Assembly: GCA_015654925.1 (NCBI GenBank)
Contig: JAATFX010000060.1
Location: 1 to 64,000 of the forward strand
Source: Enterobacterales bacterium
GTDB lineage: Bacteria; Pseudomonadota; Gammaproteobacteria; Enterobacterales; Enterobacteriaceae
Direction: 5' to 3'
DNA length: 64,000 nt
A model generated the notes under the pieces. That model saw only the letters and a list, made by a program, of their open reading frames with translations, was not told the DNA's origin and ran no database searches. The first letter of the stretch is position 1; the number at the start of each line of letters is the position of its first letter. Made by a program: the position numbers and the translations under genes. Below are positions 1 to 8,838 of this stretch, piece by piece.

Positions 1-120
1 GCAGCGGCCGCTGAATGCGGCTTCTCCTGGCCGGGCTCCGCAGCGCACAGCGGTAAAATAGCCGTTTTTTGGATTAATCCGAAAACACGCGCTGCGGCTA
101 CTGGCCAGCCGCTTAACTGA
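1..120 (+). CDS. Possible 3' end of an unidentified gene (partial)
   Basis: Frame 1 stays open from the window edge to a TGA at 118-120, giving 39 codons. The peptide resembles no family I recognise, and 39 open codons in GC-rich DNA can occur by chance. No terminator follows before the next gene. It could be the tail of a real gene or noise. Confidence 0.15.
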   Translation, partial: AAAAECGFSWPGSAAHSGKIAVFWINPKTRAAATGQPLN

Positions 121-167
121 TTACATTAGCTGTGATCACTTGGCTGTGACTGAAGAGAGGACAAATA

Positions 168-503
168 ATGTACTTAAGACCCGATGAAGTCGCTCGCGAA
201 CTGGAAAACTCCGGTTTCGAAAGAGATTATATCACCCGACAATGTTACGGTTACCGTAAAGGCCACCACTATGTCTACGTGAATCGGGAGGCTAAACTGG
301 GCAGAACCGCCCTGGTCGTTCATCCCTCGCTGCGGGATAAAAGCAGTCTGTTTGCCGCTCCCACGTCGCCGGTACGCTCCAGCGACAATTACCAGGTTTT
401 CCCCGCCGATCCGGACGGGAAACCCGATAGCCACTATGGCATACCCCACGGTTTCAGTTCCCGCGCCTCGCTGAACCGATATCTGCAAAAAATGTTTAAT
501 TAA
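168..503 (+). CDS. ygaC: YgaC-like DUF2002 family protein
   Basis: Small 111-residue cytoplasmic protein without a signal peptide or membrane segment. The opening MYLRPDEVARELE, the central YVYVNREAKLGRTALVVHP and the ending HYGIPHGFSSRASL match my memory of enterobacterial YgaC (about 114 residues, DUF2002). Its biochemical role is not known to me. The ATG follows a clear GAGAGGA ribosome site. The stop codon overlaps the stop of the convergent gene by 4 bp (500-503), so no terminator separates the two. In E. coli ygaC is reported as iron/Fur linked, but I see no convincing Fur box here. Confidence 0.8.
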   Translation: MYLRPDEVARELENSGFERDYITRQCYGYRKGHHYVYVNREAKLGRTALVVHPSLRDKSSLFAAPTSPVRSSDNYQVFPADPDGKPDSHYGIPHGFSSRASLNRYLQKMFN

Positions 504-1312
504 CCGCGGGCGAAAGCCGCGGCGCGCTCAGCCAGCTCCACGTCCGGGCGCACGCCGGTATACAACACAAATTGTTCCAGCGCCTGGATGGCGATCACTT
601 CGGCGCCGGTAATCACGATTTTGTCATGCAAACGGGCAAATTGAATCAGCGGCGTTTGCGCCGGCAGCGCCACCACGTCGAATACCGTGGTCGCGTTGAT
701 GATAATTTGCTCGCTAAAGGCCAGATCATCAGCCTGCGCGCCGCCCGCCATACCCACCGGCGTAACGTTAATCAGCAGCGCGGCGTTGAGGTTGTCTTCA
801 CCAGCCTGCCACCGGTAGCCGTATAAATCCGCCAGACGCTGGCCGGTATCCTGGTTGCGGGCAATAATCACCCCTTGGCGAAAGCCCGCGTCATACAGTG
901 CGCCGGCCACCGCTTTAGCCATGCCGCCACTGCCGCGCAGGGCAAAAGGAGTCTGCGGGTCGATTTGGTATTGCGCCAGCAGGCGTTCGATGGCGATATA
1001 ATCGGTATTGTAGGCTTTAAGATGGCCATCGGTATTTACGATGGTATTGACCGACTCGATGGCGCGCGCCGACGCGTCAAGCTCATCGAGATAGGGGATG
1101 CAGTCTTCTTTAAACGGCATCGAGACCGCGCAGCCGCGGATACCCAGCGCCCTGACGCCGCCGATGGCGGCGGCGAGATCGCGGGTAGTAAAGGCTTTAT
1201 AAATATAATTCAGGTTCAGTTGTTCATAGAGATAGTTATGGAAACGGGTGCCGAAATTACCAGGGCGGGCGGCCAGAGACATGCATAGCAAAGTATCTTT
1301 ATTGATGTTCAT
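500..1312 (-). CDS. Shikimate dehydrogenase-like protein (SdhL/HI0607 type)
   Basis: 270-residue NAD(P)-dependent oxidoreductase of the shikimate dehydrogenase superfamily. The N-terminal substrate domain carries VSMPFKE with the expected catalytic Lys, and NTDYIA with the Asp partner. The Rossmann half opens with GSGGMAKA. The whole pattern (start with NKDTLLCMSL, FHNYLYEQL) is that of the HI0607/SdhL branch rather than true AroE, whose activity on shikimate is weak. I chose the ATG at 1312 because it follows AGGATAA and matches the family start; a longer frame upstream adds 52 unconserved residues. It is convergent with the ygaC-like gene. The physiological substrate is unknown. Confidence 0.85.
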   Translation of the reverse strand: MNINKDTLLCMSLAARPGNFGTRFHNYLYEQLNLNYIYKAFTTRDLAAAIGGVRALGIRGCAVSMPFKEDCIPYLDELDASARAIESVNTIVNTDGHLKAYNTDYIAIERLLAQYQIDPQTPFALRGSGGMAKAVAGALYDAGFRQGVIIARNQDTGQRLADLYGYRWQAGEDNLNAALLINVTPVGMAGGAQADDLAFSEQIIINATTVFDVVALPAQTPLIQFARLHDKIVITGAEVIAIQALEQFVLYTGVRPDVELAERAAAFARG

Positions 1313-1679
1313 GATAGTTATCCTGTTTGCCGAAGCTGATAGTACATGTGGCGATCGGCAGCGGTGATAAAAAACCGCGGCGGTAATGCCGTAGGCGAAA
1401 AGGATATCACAACCCACTCGGCCGATCAGGCTCCTGACCCGCCGTACCCCATGCCTGCGGCCAGGCAAAGATTACCTGCACGCGGCCTCTGGCATAACCG
1501 CAAACCGGTACTACACTCCAATAAGGCAGTAATATCACCCCGCTTTCCCCGGCCCAGGGCCGTTTGACTCCATGCCGCAACCGGCAGGATATAAGATGTC
1601 AGTCTATTGAAATCCGCTGCATTGCAACGGCGGCGAATAAAATGGATATGCTCAAAATTATGCGCAAGAGAGGAATTTG
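1313..1679. other. Divergent intergenic region, no gene
   Basis: These 367 bp separate the divergent sdhL-like and glgX-like genes. Open frames here lack ribosome sites and family likeness. The region must hold both promoters; a TTGACT at 1564-1569 and TATAAG at 1590-1595 have a 20-bp spacer, too long for confidence. Confidence 0.5.
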
Positions 1680-3974
1680 ATGGCCAAGGGATCGTCGAAG
1701 AAAAATGAAATCGTTATACCCACTACCACCACCACCATGGCGAGTAAGGTCGATAACCAAGTGGTTGTCACCATTGACGATAAAGGGGTGCATATAGCCC
1801 ACCCCAATACCGATAATGAAATAGTGAAGCGTCTGGATGCGGATCGCAAGACGCGGGTCAGGGAAGGGATGCCGGTGCCTCTCGGGGCGACCTGGGACGG
1901 ACTGGGCGTGAACTTTGCCATTTTCTCCGCCCATGCCACCAAAGTTGAGCTTTGCCTGTTCAACGAAGAGGGCGAAGAGTATGACCGCATCGAGCTGCCG
2001 GAGTATACCGATGAGGTCTGGCACGGTTACTTGCCCGATGCGCGGCCCGGTTTGCTGTATGGCTATCGCGTCCATGGCCCCCATGCCCCAGAGGAAGGGC
2101 ATCGCTTTAACCCGGCCAAACTGCTGCTCGATCCTTACGCCAAGCAGATTTGGGGCGAATTGATCTGGGACGATGCCCTATTCGCCTACGACTTCGAGGC
2201 GGAAGACAAGGATCTGAGCGTGGACGAACGCGACAGCGCGCCGTTTATGCCCAAATGCCGGGTGATCGACCCGGCGTTTTCCTGGCCGGCGAACGGCAAA
2301 AATTTTATCCCCTGGGAAAAAACGCTGATTTATGAAACCCATGTGCGCGGCTACACCATGCGCCATCCGGCGGTGCCCGAACATCTGCGCGGCACGTTTT
2401 CGGCGCTCAGCGTGCCGCAGATCGTCGATTACATAAAATCCCTGGGCGTCACCGCCATTGAACTCATGCCGATCCATGCTTTCACCGACGATCGGCATTT
2501 GCAGGAGAATGGACTGCATAATTTCTGGGGTTATAACACGCTGTGCTTCTTCGCGCCGCATCCCCAATATATGGCCACGTCGACGGTAAATGAATTCAAG
2601 CAGATGATCGCCACGCTCCATGCCGCCGGCATCGAAGTCATCCTGGATGTGGTGTATAACCACACCGCCGAGGGTAACGAGCTTGGCCCGACCCTATCAC
2701 TTAAGGGGATCGATAATGCCAGTTATTATCGTCTGTTTCCGGAAGAAAAACGCTATTACATTAACGACACCGGCACCGGCAATACCCTAAACCTGAGCCA
2801 TCCGCGGGTATTGCAGATGGTCACGGATTCCCTGCGCTACTGGGCTACGGAGATGCAGGTCGACGGATTCCGTTTCGATCTGGCCACCATCCTGGGCCGG
2901 GAAAGCTATGGTTTCGACGAGGGCTGCGGCTTTTTGGATACCTGCCGGCAAGATCCGGTGCTCAGCCAATGCAAACTGATTGCCGAACCCTGGGACTGCG
3001 GCCCGGGCGGCTACCAGGTCGGCGGCTTCCCGCCGGGATGGTCGGAATGGAACGACCGCTACCGTGATTCGGTGCGTAAATTCTGGCGCGGCGACGAAGG
3101 GCAACTGGCGGAGTTCACCACCCGGCTGGCCGGGTCCGCCGATATTTTTAACCATCGCGGCCGCAAACCGCACGCCTCGGTGAATTTTATCACCGCCCAC
3201 GACGGTTTTACCCTCAACGATCTGGTTTCTTATGAGCATAAGCATAATGAAGCCAACGGCGAGGATAATCGCGACGGTCATAGCGATAATATTTCGGCCA
3301 ACTATGGCGCCGAAGGGCCGACCGAGGAAGCTGCGATCAACGAACTGCGCCTGCGCCAGATGCGCAATATGCTGGCGACGCTGATGTTTTCCCAGGGTAC
3401 GCCCATGCTGCTGGCCGGCGATGAGTTCGCCCGCACCCAGCAGGGCAACAACAACGGCTATTGCCAGGACAGCGAGATCAGCTGGGTGAATTGGCAGATT
3501 GACGATAAAGGCGAGTCGCTGATTCTGTTTACTTACCGGCTTATCGCGTTGCGTAACCGTTTCCCGATTTTGCATCGCGGGCGGTTTCTCAGCGGCAAGC
3601 TGAACGAAAAGCTCAATATCAAGGATGTTACCTGGTTCCAGCCCGGCGGCGATGAGATGTCCGAGGACGCCTGGGGCGATGCCAACCTGAAAAGCATCGG
3701 CATGCTGCTGGACGGCCGTTCGCAGCCGACCGGCCTGCTGCGGGTGGGGTCGCAAAGCACCGTGCTCCTGTTGTTCAGCGCATCCCATGAGGACGTGGTA
3801 TTTACCTTGCCCGAAGTGGCCCACGGTTACGGTTGGCGGCATATTTTCGATACCTTCCAGCCCGATGATATCAATGAGCACAGTTTTGGCTTCGGCCATG
3901 CTTATACCTGTCCTTCACGTACCGTGGTGCTGTTCGAACTGGTCAATACCAAAACCACCATGATCGTGGCCTGA
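1680..3974 (+). CDS. glgX: Glycogen debranching enzyme, isoamylase type (GlgX/TreX)
   Basis: GH13 debranching enzyme that hydrolyses alpha-1,6 branch points of glycogen or limit dextrins. After a 60-residue low-complexity start come a CBM48-like N domain (from about residue 70), the TIM barrel and a C-terminal beta domain. Catalytic residues are visible: nucleophile D400 in DGFRFDLA, acid/base E436 in IAEPWD and D508 in TAHDGF. At 764 residues it is about 100 longer than E. coli GlgX and closer to TreX-type enzymes. ATG 1680 follows AGAGGA; the TTG just before is less likely. It stands alone, not beside glgBCAP, so it could act on imported or trehalose-pathway glucan. Confidence 0.93.
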   Translation: MAKGSSKKNEIVIPTTTTTMASKVDNQVVVTIDDKGVHIAHPNTDNEIVKRLDADRKTRVREGMPVPLGATWDGLGVNFAIFSAHATKVELCLFNEEGEEYDRIELPEYTDEVWHGYLPDARPGLLYGYRVHGPHAPEEGHRFNPAKLLLDPYAKQIWGELIWDDALFAYDFEAEDKDLSVDERDSAPFMPKCRVIDPAFSWPANGKNFIPWEKTLIYETHVRGYTMRHPAVPEHLRGTFSALSVPQIVDYIKSLGVTAIELMPIHAFTDDRHLQENGLHNFWGYNTLCFFAPHPQYMATSTVNEFKQMIATLHAAGIEVILDVVYNHTAEGNELGPTLSLKGIDNASYYRLFPEEKRYYINDTGTGNTLNLSHPRVLQMVTDSLRYWATEMQVDGFRFDLATILGRESYGFDEGCGFLDTCRQDPVLSQCKLIAEPWDCGPGGYQVGGFPPGWSEWNDRYRDSVRKFWRGDEGQLAEFTTRLAGSADIFNHRGRKPHASVNFITAHDGFTLNDLVSYEHKHNEANGEDNRDGHSDNISANYGAEGPTEEAAINELRLRQMRNMLATLMFSQGTPMLLAGDEFARTQQGNNNGYCQDSEISWVNWQIDDKGESLILFTYRLIALRNRFPILHRGRFLSGKLNEKLNIKDVTWFQPGGDEMSEDAWGDANLKSIGMLLDGRSQPTGLLRVGSQSTVLLLFSASHEDVVFTLPEVAHGYGWRHIFDTFQPDDINEHSFGFGHAYTCPSRTVVLFELVNTKTTMIVA

Positions 3975-4012
3975 TAGCCGCCGCGTCCGCTTAGTCACCT
4001 TCCGGTTCCCCC

Positions 4013-4038
4013 GCCCCCCGCCTGTTCAGGCGGGGGGC
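4013..4038. terminator. GC-rich hairpin after the debranching enzyme
   Basis: A perfect 26-nt palindrome, with half GCCCCCCGCCTG and two bases at the centre, lies 38 bp past the glgX stop. It would fold into a very stable stem-loop. No T-run follows on either strand, so it is not a canonical intrinsic terminator. It may stabilise mRNA ends or act with Rho. Confidence 0.5.
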
Positions 4039-4204
4039 CTCTCCCAGCGCTCGCACCATAATCACGGCCGCCGGCCTAAACATCCGGCTCCCGCTGCCGA
4101 TACTGGACATAGGCAATAATGTAGATGCGGCTCACCACCAGGGGCAACGGCTGCCCGTTTTGAGCAATGAGGATGGCCGCGAATATCCGGGATTCAACAG
4201 GCAT

Positions 4205-5059
4205 ATGAAGACTATTGGCGAGGGGCGGTTAAGATTCATCCGGCAGTTTGAATGTAACGACAATGTACTGGCAAGCGCGGTGCATTTAATGCTGGATAAT
4301 AAGTTGCTCACCCAGGCCAGGCTGTCCCGGGAATATGATTTAAGTTTTTTCCAGTCCGCGGTGTTGTTTAATGAACTGGTGAATATTAATAATTTCTTTA
4401 AAACCAATTATTTTGCCATATCTTATCTGAACAATAGCCAAGTTAACGAAGCCATCGCTCTATGGGTCAATCAGCAACGCTCGGTGGAAGGCATCGCTTT
4501 TCGCCTGGATGCGCAAATTCACGACAAACTTATTGAATTAGCGCCCATTTTCTACAGTAAAAGACAAGAGTTAATCTTTACCGACGGTTATGGCTCCTAT
4601 TCCCAATTTAATAAAGATACCGAAATAGATCTGATCGTCAACGGCGTGTTAAGCAAGATCCTGGCGCCCTATCAAAAAATGATCCTTGAGCCAGATGCAA
4701 TAAAAAAGTTTATTCTACAGCAGGTTAACCGATTAAGAGATGTGGCGGATATCGCCAGCGATGGATTTGATATCCGCGCGCTGGTGCGCAATGCCGGATG
4801 GCATGTCAATTATATTACCCCTGAACGCGTGATTATCGCGGAAAATCGGGGATGCCGAGCCGCTATAACCCGCATTAACAGAAACCTGCCCGGCAATACC
4901 TTAATGCGCAGTAAAATCGACCATGGCTGCGATATTTCGGTCTATATCGATAATGCCATGTCCTTACAAGATGATTTCTATGTCAACAGCAGCTCTGAGG
5001 TTTTTACGGCCAAAGAATTTTCCAATGTTAACGTGCAAGAACAACGCATCGCCCTATAA
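4205..5059 (+). CDS. Protein of unknown function
   Basis: 284 residues, no signal peptide or membrane segment, no family I recognise. The first 110 residues look largely helical; residues from about 190 to the end look mixed alpha/beta (QLxNRLRDVADIASDGFDIRALVRNAGW). Base composition is richer in A and T than its neighbours, which may mean acquisition. The ATG at 4205 has only a weak CAGG upstream. A TTG at 4160 in the same frame, with AGGGGC upstream, would add 15 residues. The gene stands alone on the plus strand between a hairpin and an acetyltransferase. Confidence 0.6.
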   Translation: MKTIGEGRLRFIRQFECNDNVLASAVHLMLDNKLLTQARLSREYDLSFFQSAVLFNELVNINNFFKTNYFAISYLNNSQVNEAIALWVNQQRSVEGIAFRLDAQIHDKLIELAPIFYSKRQELIFTDGYGSYSQFNKDTEIDLIVNGVLSKILAPYQKMILEPDAIKKFILQQVNRLRDVADIASDGFDIRALVRNAGWHVNYITPERVIIAENRGCRAAITRINRNLPGNTLMRSKIDHGCDISVYIDNAMSLQDDFYVNSSSEVFTAKEFSNVNVQEQRIAL

Positions 5060-5198
5060 ACCGCTAGCAGTCGCCTAACGTTGCGACGCCCACTTCGTGC
5101 GGCTTGATAACATTCCGGCGGCCAATATAAGATAAACCAAAGGCGGCGGCCCCATGCCGCCATGGTTTTTTCCGTTAGCCGATTTTCCAGGTATAAAC

Positions 5199-5657
5199 AT
5201 GACCGTACGAATTACCGCCGCCACGTTTTCCCATAAAGATTTGGCCAGGCTGGTGGGCCAGTTGGATGAGTACCAATCCGCACTCTATCCCGCCGCCAGC
5301 AATCACTGTATTGCCTTGGGAGACATGAGCCACGATCGGGCCTGGGCCTGGCTGGCAACGGTGGGAGACTATAATGCGGGGTGCGTCTGCTTGTATCATA
5401 ACCCGGACGGGCAGGCTGAAATTAAACGGTTGTATGTCGATCCGGATTATCGGGGATATGGTCTCGCTTCGGCGCTGCTTGCGGAATTGGAGGCGCTGGC
5501 GCGCCAGCAGCACTGCCCGGCGCTGTATCTTGAAACCGGCATTCATCAGCCGGACGCGGTGGGGTTGTATAAGAAGCTGGGGTTTATCCGTACCGGCGCG
5601 TTTGGGCAGTATACCGACGATCCGTTGAGCATTTATATGAGCAAGGCGCTTGATTAA
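5199..5657 (+). CDS. GNAT family N-acetyltransferase
   Basis: 152-residue acetyl-CoA dependent acetyltransferase. The acetyl-CoA binding motif A is seen as VDPDYRGYGLASALLAELE near residues 80-98, followed by the LYLETG strand and GLYKKLGF typical of the fold. The acceptor cannot be told from sequence; relatives act on small amines, amino acids or drugs. ATG 5199 follows CAGG and matches the family start; the frame extends 15 codons upstream without conservation. It is convergent with speG and 80 bp from it. Confidence 0.85.
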   Translation: MTVRITAATFSHKDLARLVGQLDEYQSALYPAASNHCIALGDMSHDRAWAWLATVGDYNAGCVCLYHNPDGQAEIKRLYVDPDYRGYGLASALLAELEALARQQHCPALYLETGIHQPDAVGLYKKLGFIRTGAFGQYTDDPLSIYMSKALD

Positions 5658-5738
5658 AACGTGTCGCCTGCTTGATCCCCAGGCATTACCCGAGCATGTG
5701 CATACCTTATCTTGATCTTGCCGGGCCGCGCGCCCACA

Positions 5739-6323
5739 TCAACGGAGCGTGGTCGCCGCGCCCGTGCCGCCGCCGTTCCATTGCTCCCGATTGGCCAGGT
5801 ATTCGTCCTGGAAAATACACATCCTGATGGTATTGCGGTATTCGCCGTTAACGAAATACTCCTTGAGCAGCACGCCTTCCACTTTGAAACCCAGCTTGCC
5901 ATAGATATGGATGGCCTTTTCGTTCTCCTGATCGACAATCAAATACAGCTTATGCAAATTGAGCACCAGGAAACCATAGTTCATGGCAAGCTGCGCGGCA
6001 ATACTGGCGTAACCGCGGCCCTGATGGGCGGGGTCCACCAATATTTGGAACTCGGCGCGGCGGTGGATATGATTAATTTCCACTAACTCCACCAAGCCGA
6101 TGCCGACCCCCTCTTTGTCGATGATAAAACGCCGCTCGCTTTGGTCATGGATATGTTTATCATAAAGATCGTTAAGCTCCACGAAAGCTTCGTAGGGCTC
6201 CTCGAACCAATATCGCATCACACTTTCATTATTATCAAGCTGATGAACGAAATGCAGGTCTTCACGTTCCAGTGGGCGAAGTTTAATATTATAGCTATGA
6301 GATATTTTATTTTCCACGATCAT
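5739..6323 (-). CDS. speG: Spermidine N1-acetyltransferase
   Basis: Acetylates spermidine and spermine with acetyl-CoA, lowering free polyamine in the cytoplasm. It is 194 residues and collinear with E. coli Spe[20 protein letters not shown], the long [24 protein letters not shown] stretch that builds the polyamine allosteric site, and the acetyl-CoA motif [30 protein letters not shown] near the end is also shared. The N-terminus is about 4 residues longer than in E. coli and the last 15 residues diverge. It is a single gene, convergent with the GNAT gene. Confidence 0.95.
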   Translation of the reverse strand: MIVENKISHSYNIKLRPLEREDLHFVHQLDNNESVMRYWFEEPYEAFVELNDLYDKHIHDQSERRFIIDKEGVGIGLVELVEINHIHRRAEFQILVDPAHQGRGYASIAAQLAMNYGFLVLNLHKLYLIVDQENEKAIHIYGKLGFKVEGVLLKEYFVNGEYRNTIRMCIFQDEYLANREQWNGGGTGAATTLR

Positions 6324-6384
6324 GATATATGCTCTTAAGTAGTTATTAAATTGATCGATACCGAAAATTTACTACTCAAAATAT

Positions 6385-6717
6385 CTAATGGCTAGCAGAT
6401 TTAGACACTAAATTTATGACCAATACGCCAGCAATAATTAGCATCATACCCATAATTGCATAAATGTCGAGTTTTTGGCCAAAAAAGATATAGCCTGAAA
6501 AAGCAACAAAAACAATACCTAAACCAGCCCAAAGCGCATAAGCGATACCCACCGGCATGGTTTTAAGCACCAATGACAGTAATATAAATGAAACGGTATA
6601 TCCAACCAGGACAATGATAGAAGGGTAAATTTTTGTAAATCCGGCTGACGCTTTTAATGAAGTGGTTGCAATAACTTCTGAAATAATAGCGATGAGGAGA
6701 TACACATAAGTTATCAT
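6385..6717 (-). CDS. emrE: EmrE-like small multidrug resistance transporter
   Basis: 110-residue, four-helix inner-membrane proton antiporter for cationic hydrophobic compounds, acting as a dimer. The proton/drug site E14 is present in helix 1, and Y60 and W63 in the helix-3 motif AYALWAGLG match EmrE. The helix-4 GMMLIIAGVLVINL is also conserved. The length equals E. coli EmrE when translation starts at the ATG at 6717, preceded by AAGAG; an ATG 8 codons upstream is less likely. It is a monocistronic gene 61 bp from speG. Confidence 0.93.
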   Translation of the reverse strand: MITYVYLLIAIISEVIATTSLKASAGFTKIYPSIIVLVGYTVSFILLSLVLKTMPVGIAYALWAGLGIVFVAFSGYIFFGQKLDIYAIMGMMLIIAGVLVINLVSKSASH

Positions 6718-6955
6718 GCAGATTACTCTTTGATTTATCAACAGCTGGCAAGATTAGCACAACCGGATTAAATATGAAATTAGCGCATCAAACACCGACA
6801 ATTATTTTTACCGGTAGTGGTTATCGTAACAGGATAGCGTTACCTGAAAATAAGGCCGCATGAACAGATCGTGGAAACACGTTATGGAAATTGTTTTAGA
6901 AAGATATTGCCAAAATAGGACGCGGGTACGACTAAGCCGCGCCAAATGAAATTCC

Positions 6956-7810
6956 CTACCGGCAAAATTGGATAATCTGCCGGGCAAGTTCGGCGGGATT
7001 ATCCTCGGCCACATGATGTCCGGAATCGATTCCCTGTCCGGAGACTTCCGACGCCCAGTTGCGCCAAATACCCAGGATATCATCGTATAAAATCGGCAAG
7101 TCATCCTGGGTCGACCAGAGGACGCGGGTGGGGCAGCGTATTTTATGCCCGTTGCGCCGATCTTCCTCATCGTGATAGCGGTCGACGGCCAGGCCGGCGC
7201 GGTAATCCTCCAGCATGGCATGTACGGTGAAGGGATCGTGGATGGCGCGGTGATAATCGGCATAAGCCTCTTCCCCCATTTGCCCGGCGGTAAAACCATA
7301 CCATTTATCGGGATCGGCCAGGATCGCCTGTTCGGGTTTATCGGGCTGGGCAAAGAAAAACCAGTGCCACCACCGGCGGGCGAAGGGTTCAGCGCAGCGG
7401 GCCAGCGCCTCGGCGATGGGCACGCTGTCGAGTACCATCAGGCATTCGATCGCCGCGGGAAAATCCAGCGCGGCGCGCATGGCCACGTAGCTGCCGCGAT
7501 CGTGCCCGACCACGGCAAAACGATCGTGGCCGAGATGTTTCATCAGCGCGACGCAATCTTGCGCCATTTTTCGTTTGCTATAGCCGGCATGATTGTCGCC
7601 GTCCGGCGGCTTGGACGATAACCCGTAGCCGCGCAAATCCGGGCAGATCACCGTGAAATGGGGCGACAGCAGCGGGGCGACCCGATGCCAGGTGGCATGG
7701 GTGCGGGGGTGCCCGTGGAGCAGCAGCACGGCGGGGCCGGCGCCCCCATGCCTGACCCGCAGGGTAACCTCCGGTAACTCAATCATTTGCAGGGTAAAAC
7801 CGTCGAACAT
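6956..7810 (-). CDS. Alpha/beta hydrolase, haloacetate dehalogenase-like
   Basis: 284-residue alpha/beta-hydrolase. The nucleophile elbow is GHDRGS with Asp104, as in fluoroacetate/haloacetate dehalogenases and epoxide hydrolases, not the Ser of esterases. Other expected residues are present: oxyanion HGHP (33-36), D128, H149-W150 (halide pocket in fluoroacetate dehalogenase), Y171 and catalytic H265 in GHHVAED. Asp nucleophile plus WHW points to C-halogen or epoxide hydrolysis, but family members are often misassigned. ATG 7810 follows GGAG; a GTG at 7864 has no ribosome site. It is divergent from a gntR gene across twin operators, so co-regulation is likely. Confidence 0.85.
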   Translation of the reverse strand: MFDGFTLQMIELPEVTLRVRHGGAGPAVLLLHGHPRTHATWHRVAPLLSPHFTVICPDLRGYGLSSKPPDGDNHAGYSKRKMAQDCVALMKHLGHDRFAVVGHDRGSYVAMRAALDFPAAIECLMVLDSVPIAEALARCAEPFARRWWHWFFFAQPDKPEQAILADPDKWYGFTAGQMGEEAYADYHRAIHDPFTVHAMLEDYRAGLAVDRYHDEEDRRNGHKIRCPTRVLWSTQDDLPILYDDILGIWRNWASEVSGQGIDSGHHVAEDNPAELARQIIQFCR

Positions 7811-7926
7811 CGCATGCTGCTCCGTGGAGGGATACCGGATTAAGCATAGCTCATCATTCACCACTTTCAGAGGTGGTTCACATTTCTTAGCGTTTCATCT
7901 TGACGGTAAAAACGGCGCAATTTAAA

Positions 7927-7957
7927 TTGTCGACAAATAGATCTTTTTTGTCGACAA
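7927..7957. promoter_or_regulatory. Twin palindromic operators for the GntR regulator
   Basis: Two copies of the perfect palindrome TTGTCGACAA lie at 7927-7936 and 7948-7957, 21 bp apart, about two helical turns. They end 13 bp before the gntR start and sit between divergent genes. FadR-type GntR regulators bind short palindromes of the form TTGTnnACAA, so autoregulation and control of the hydrolase are inferred. Confidence 0.75.
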
Positions 7958-7970
7958 AAGAGAAAAGCAA

Positions 7971-8633
7971 ATGGCGGAAATCGGTTTTCAGGAAAAAATC
8001 AAAAAGTATTTTATCTCGCTGGATCTCAAACCGGGCGACAAGATCGAGACGGAGATTGCTTTAGCGGAAAAATTTGGCGTTTCACGCTACAAAATGAGAC
8101 AGGCGCTGGACGTTATGGTCCAGGCCGGGATTCTGGAGCGGGCGCCCAAGCGCGGAACCGTGATCAAGGGGTTCGATACCGATTCCCTCAGCGAGCATAT
8201 TAAATTTCAGTTTGAAGTTTCCCAGTTTGATACTTTCGAGTTTAAAGAAGCCCGTATCCTAATGGAACGGGCAATTTTGCCGCTGGCCGTCAGGCGCATC
8301 ACGCCATCCGAAATAGCCAAAGTCGAGCAGACCATTGAGGATATGCTGCTGCATCAGGACGATCCAAAAAAAGCGGATGGATATGATCGAGATTTCCATT
8401 TATTGATTTTCCAGTCCTGCGGCAATCACGTTCTTTCAGCATTTTCAGGGGTGCTTTCAACCCTATTCAGAAGCTCTGAATATCGCAATAAATACTGGTC
8501 GCAGGAACGAATAGTGAAAATTGCCGAAGAGCATAAGTTGATACTGTCGGCGATTAAAAAAGGCGATCCGCTTGCGGCGGTGGCGGCCCTTGATGTGCAT
8601 TTGGGCTACTCGAAATTAACGCTTGCGGAATAA
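7971..8633 (+). CDS. GntR-family (FadR/FCD) transcriptional regulator
   Basis: 220-residue repressor. Residues 18-66 are the winged helix-turn-helix (GDKIETEIALAEKFGVSRYKMRQAL then the wing EAPKRGT-like segment). Residues 75-215 form an FCD effector domain whose metal ligands can be picked out as D139, H143, H188 and H210. Members with this metal site sense organic acids or sugar acids. It precedes a transporter, an aldolase and a kinase on the same strand, so it is probably their local regulator. The twin palindromes just upstream are the likely binding sites. Confidence 0.9.
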   Translation: MAEIGFQEKIKKYFISLDLKPGDKIETEIALAEKFGVSRYKMRQALDVMVQAGILERAPKRGTVIKGFDTDSLSEHIKFQFEVSQFDTFEFKEARILMERAILPLAVRRITPSEIAKVEQTIEDMLLHQDDPKKADGYDRDFHLLIFQSCGNHVLSAFSGVLSTLFRSSEYRNKYWSQERIVKIAEEHKLILSAIKKGDPLAAVAALDVHLGYSKLTLAE

Positions 8634-8838
8634 ATACCGCTGCATTTATCGGGAGGTCAATATGGACCCACCATAATTAATAAAGTGGTAAACCCTTTGG
8701 GGTGAAAAGTTATTATATCCAATAGCATTTTGGATGGTCTGTTATTGCCAGAATAAAGCGGCCAAAAATATCGATACTCAATATTGATATGACACCGCTT
8801 TGCCAAAAAATCAAATCTATGATTTAGAGGTGAGAATA
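8634..8838 (+). promoter_or_regulatory. Leader region of the aldolase/kinase operon
   Basis: This 205-bp AT-rich leader separates gntR from the symporter gene. It holds two imperfect inverted repeats: ATCCAA/TTGGAT at 8717-8735, and ATATCGAT/ATTGATAT at about 8767-8790. It also holds a four-codon frame at 8662-8676 (Met-Asp-Pro-Pro-stop) behind a strong GGGAGGT site. The symporter may therefore have its own promoter or a translated leader. Confidence 0.4.

Noticed and set aside
1564..1595. TTGACT / TATAAG promoter for the debranching enzyme
   Set aside because: The 20-bp spacer is too long for a sigma-70 promoter.
2787..3899. 370-codon minus-strand open frame inside the debranching enzyme gene
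   Set aside because: It is a shadow of a strongly supported GH13 gene on the plus strand; long antisense frames are common at this GC content.
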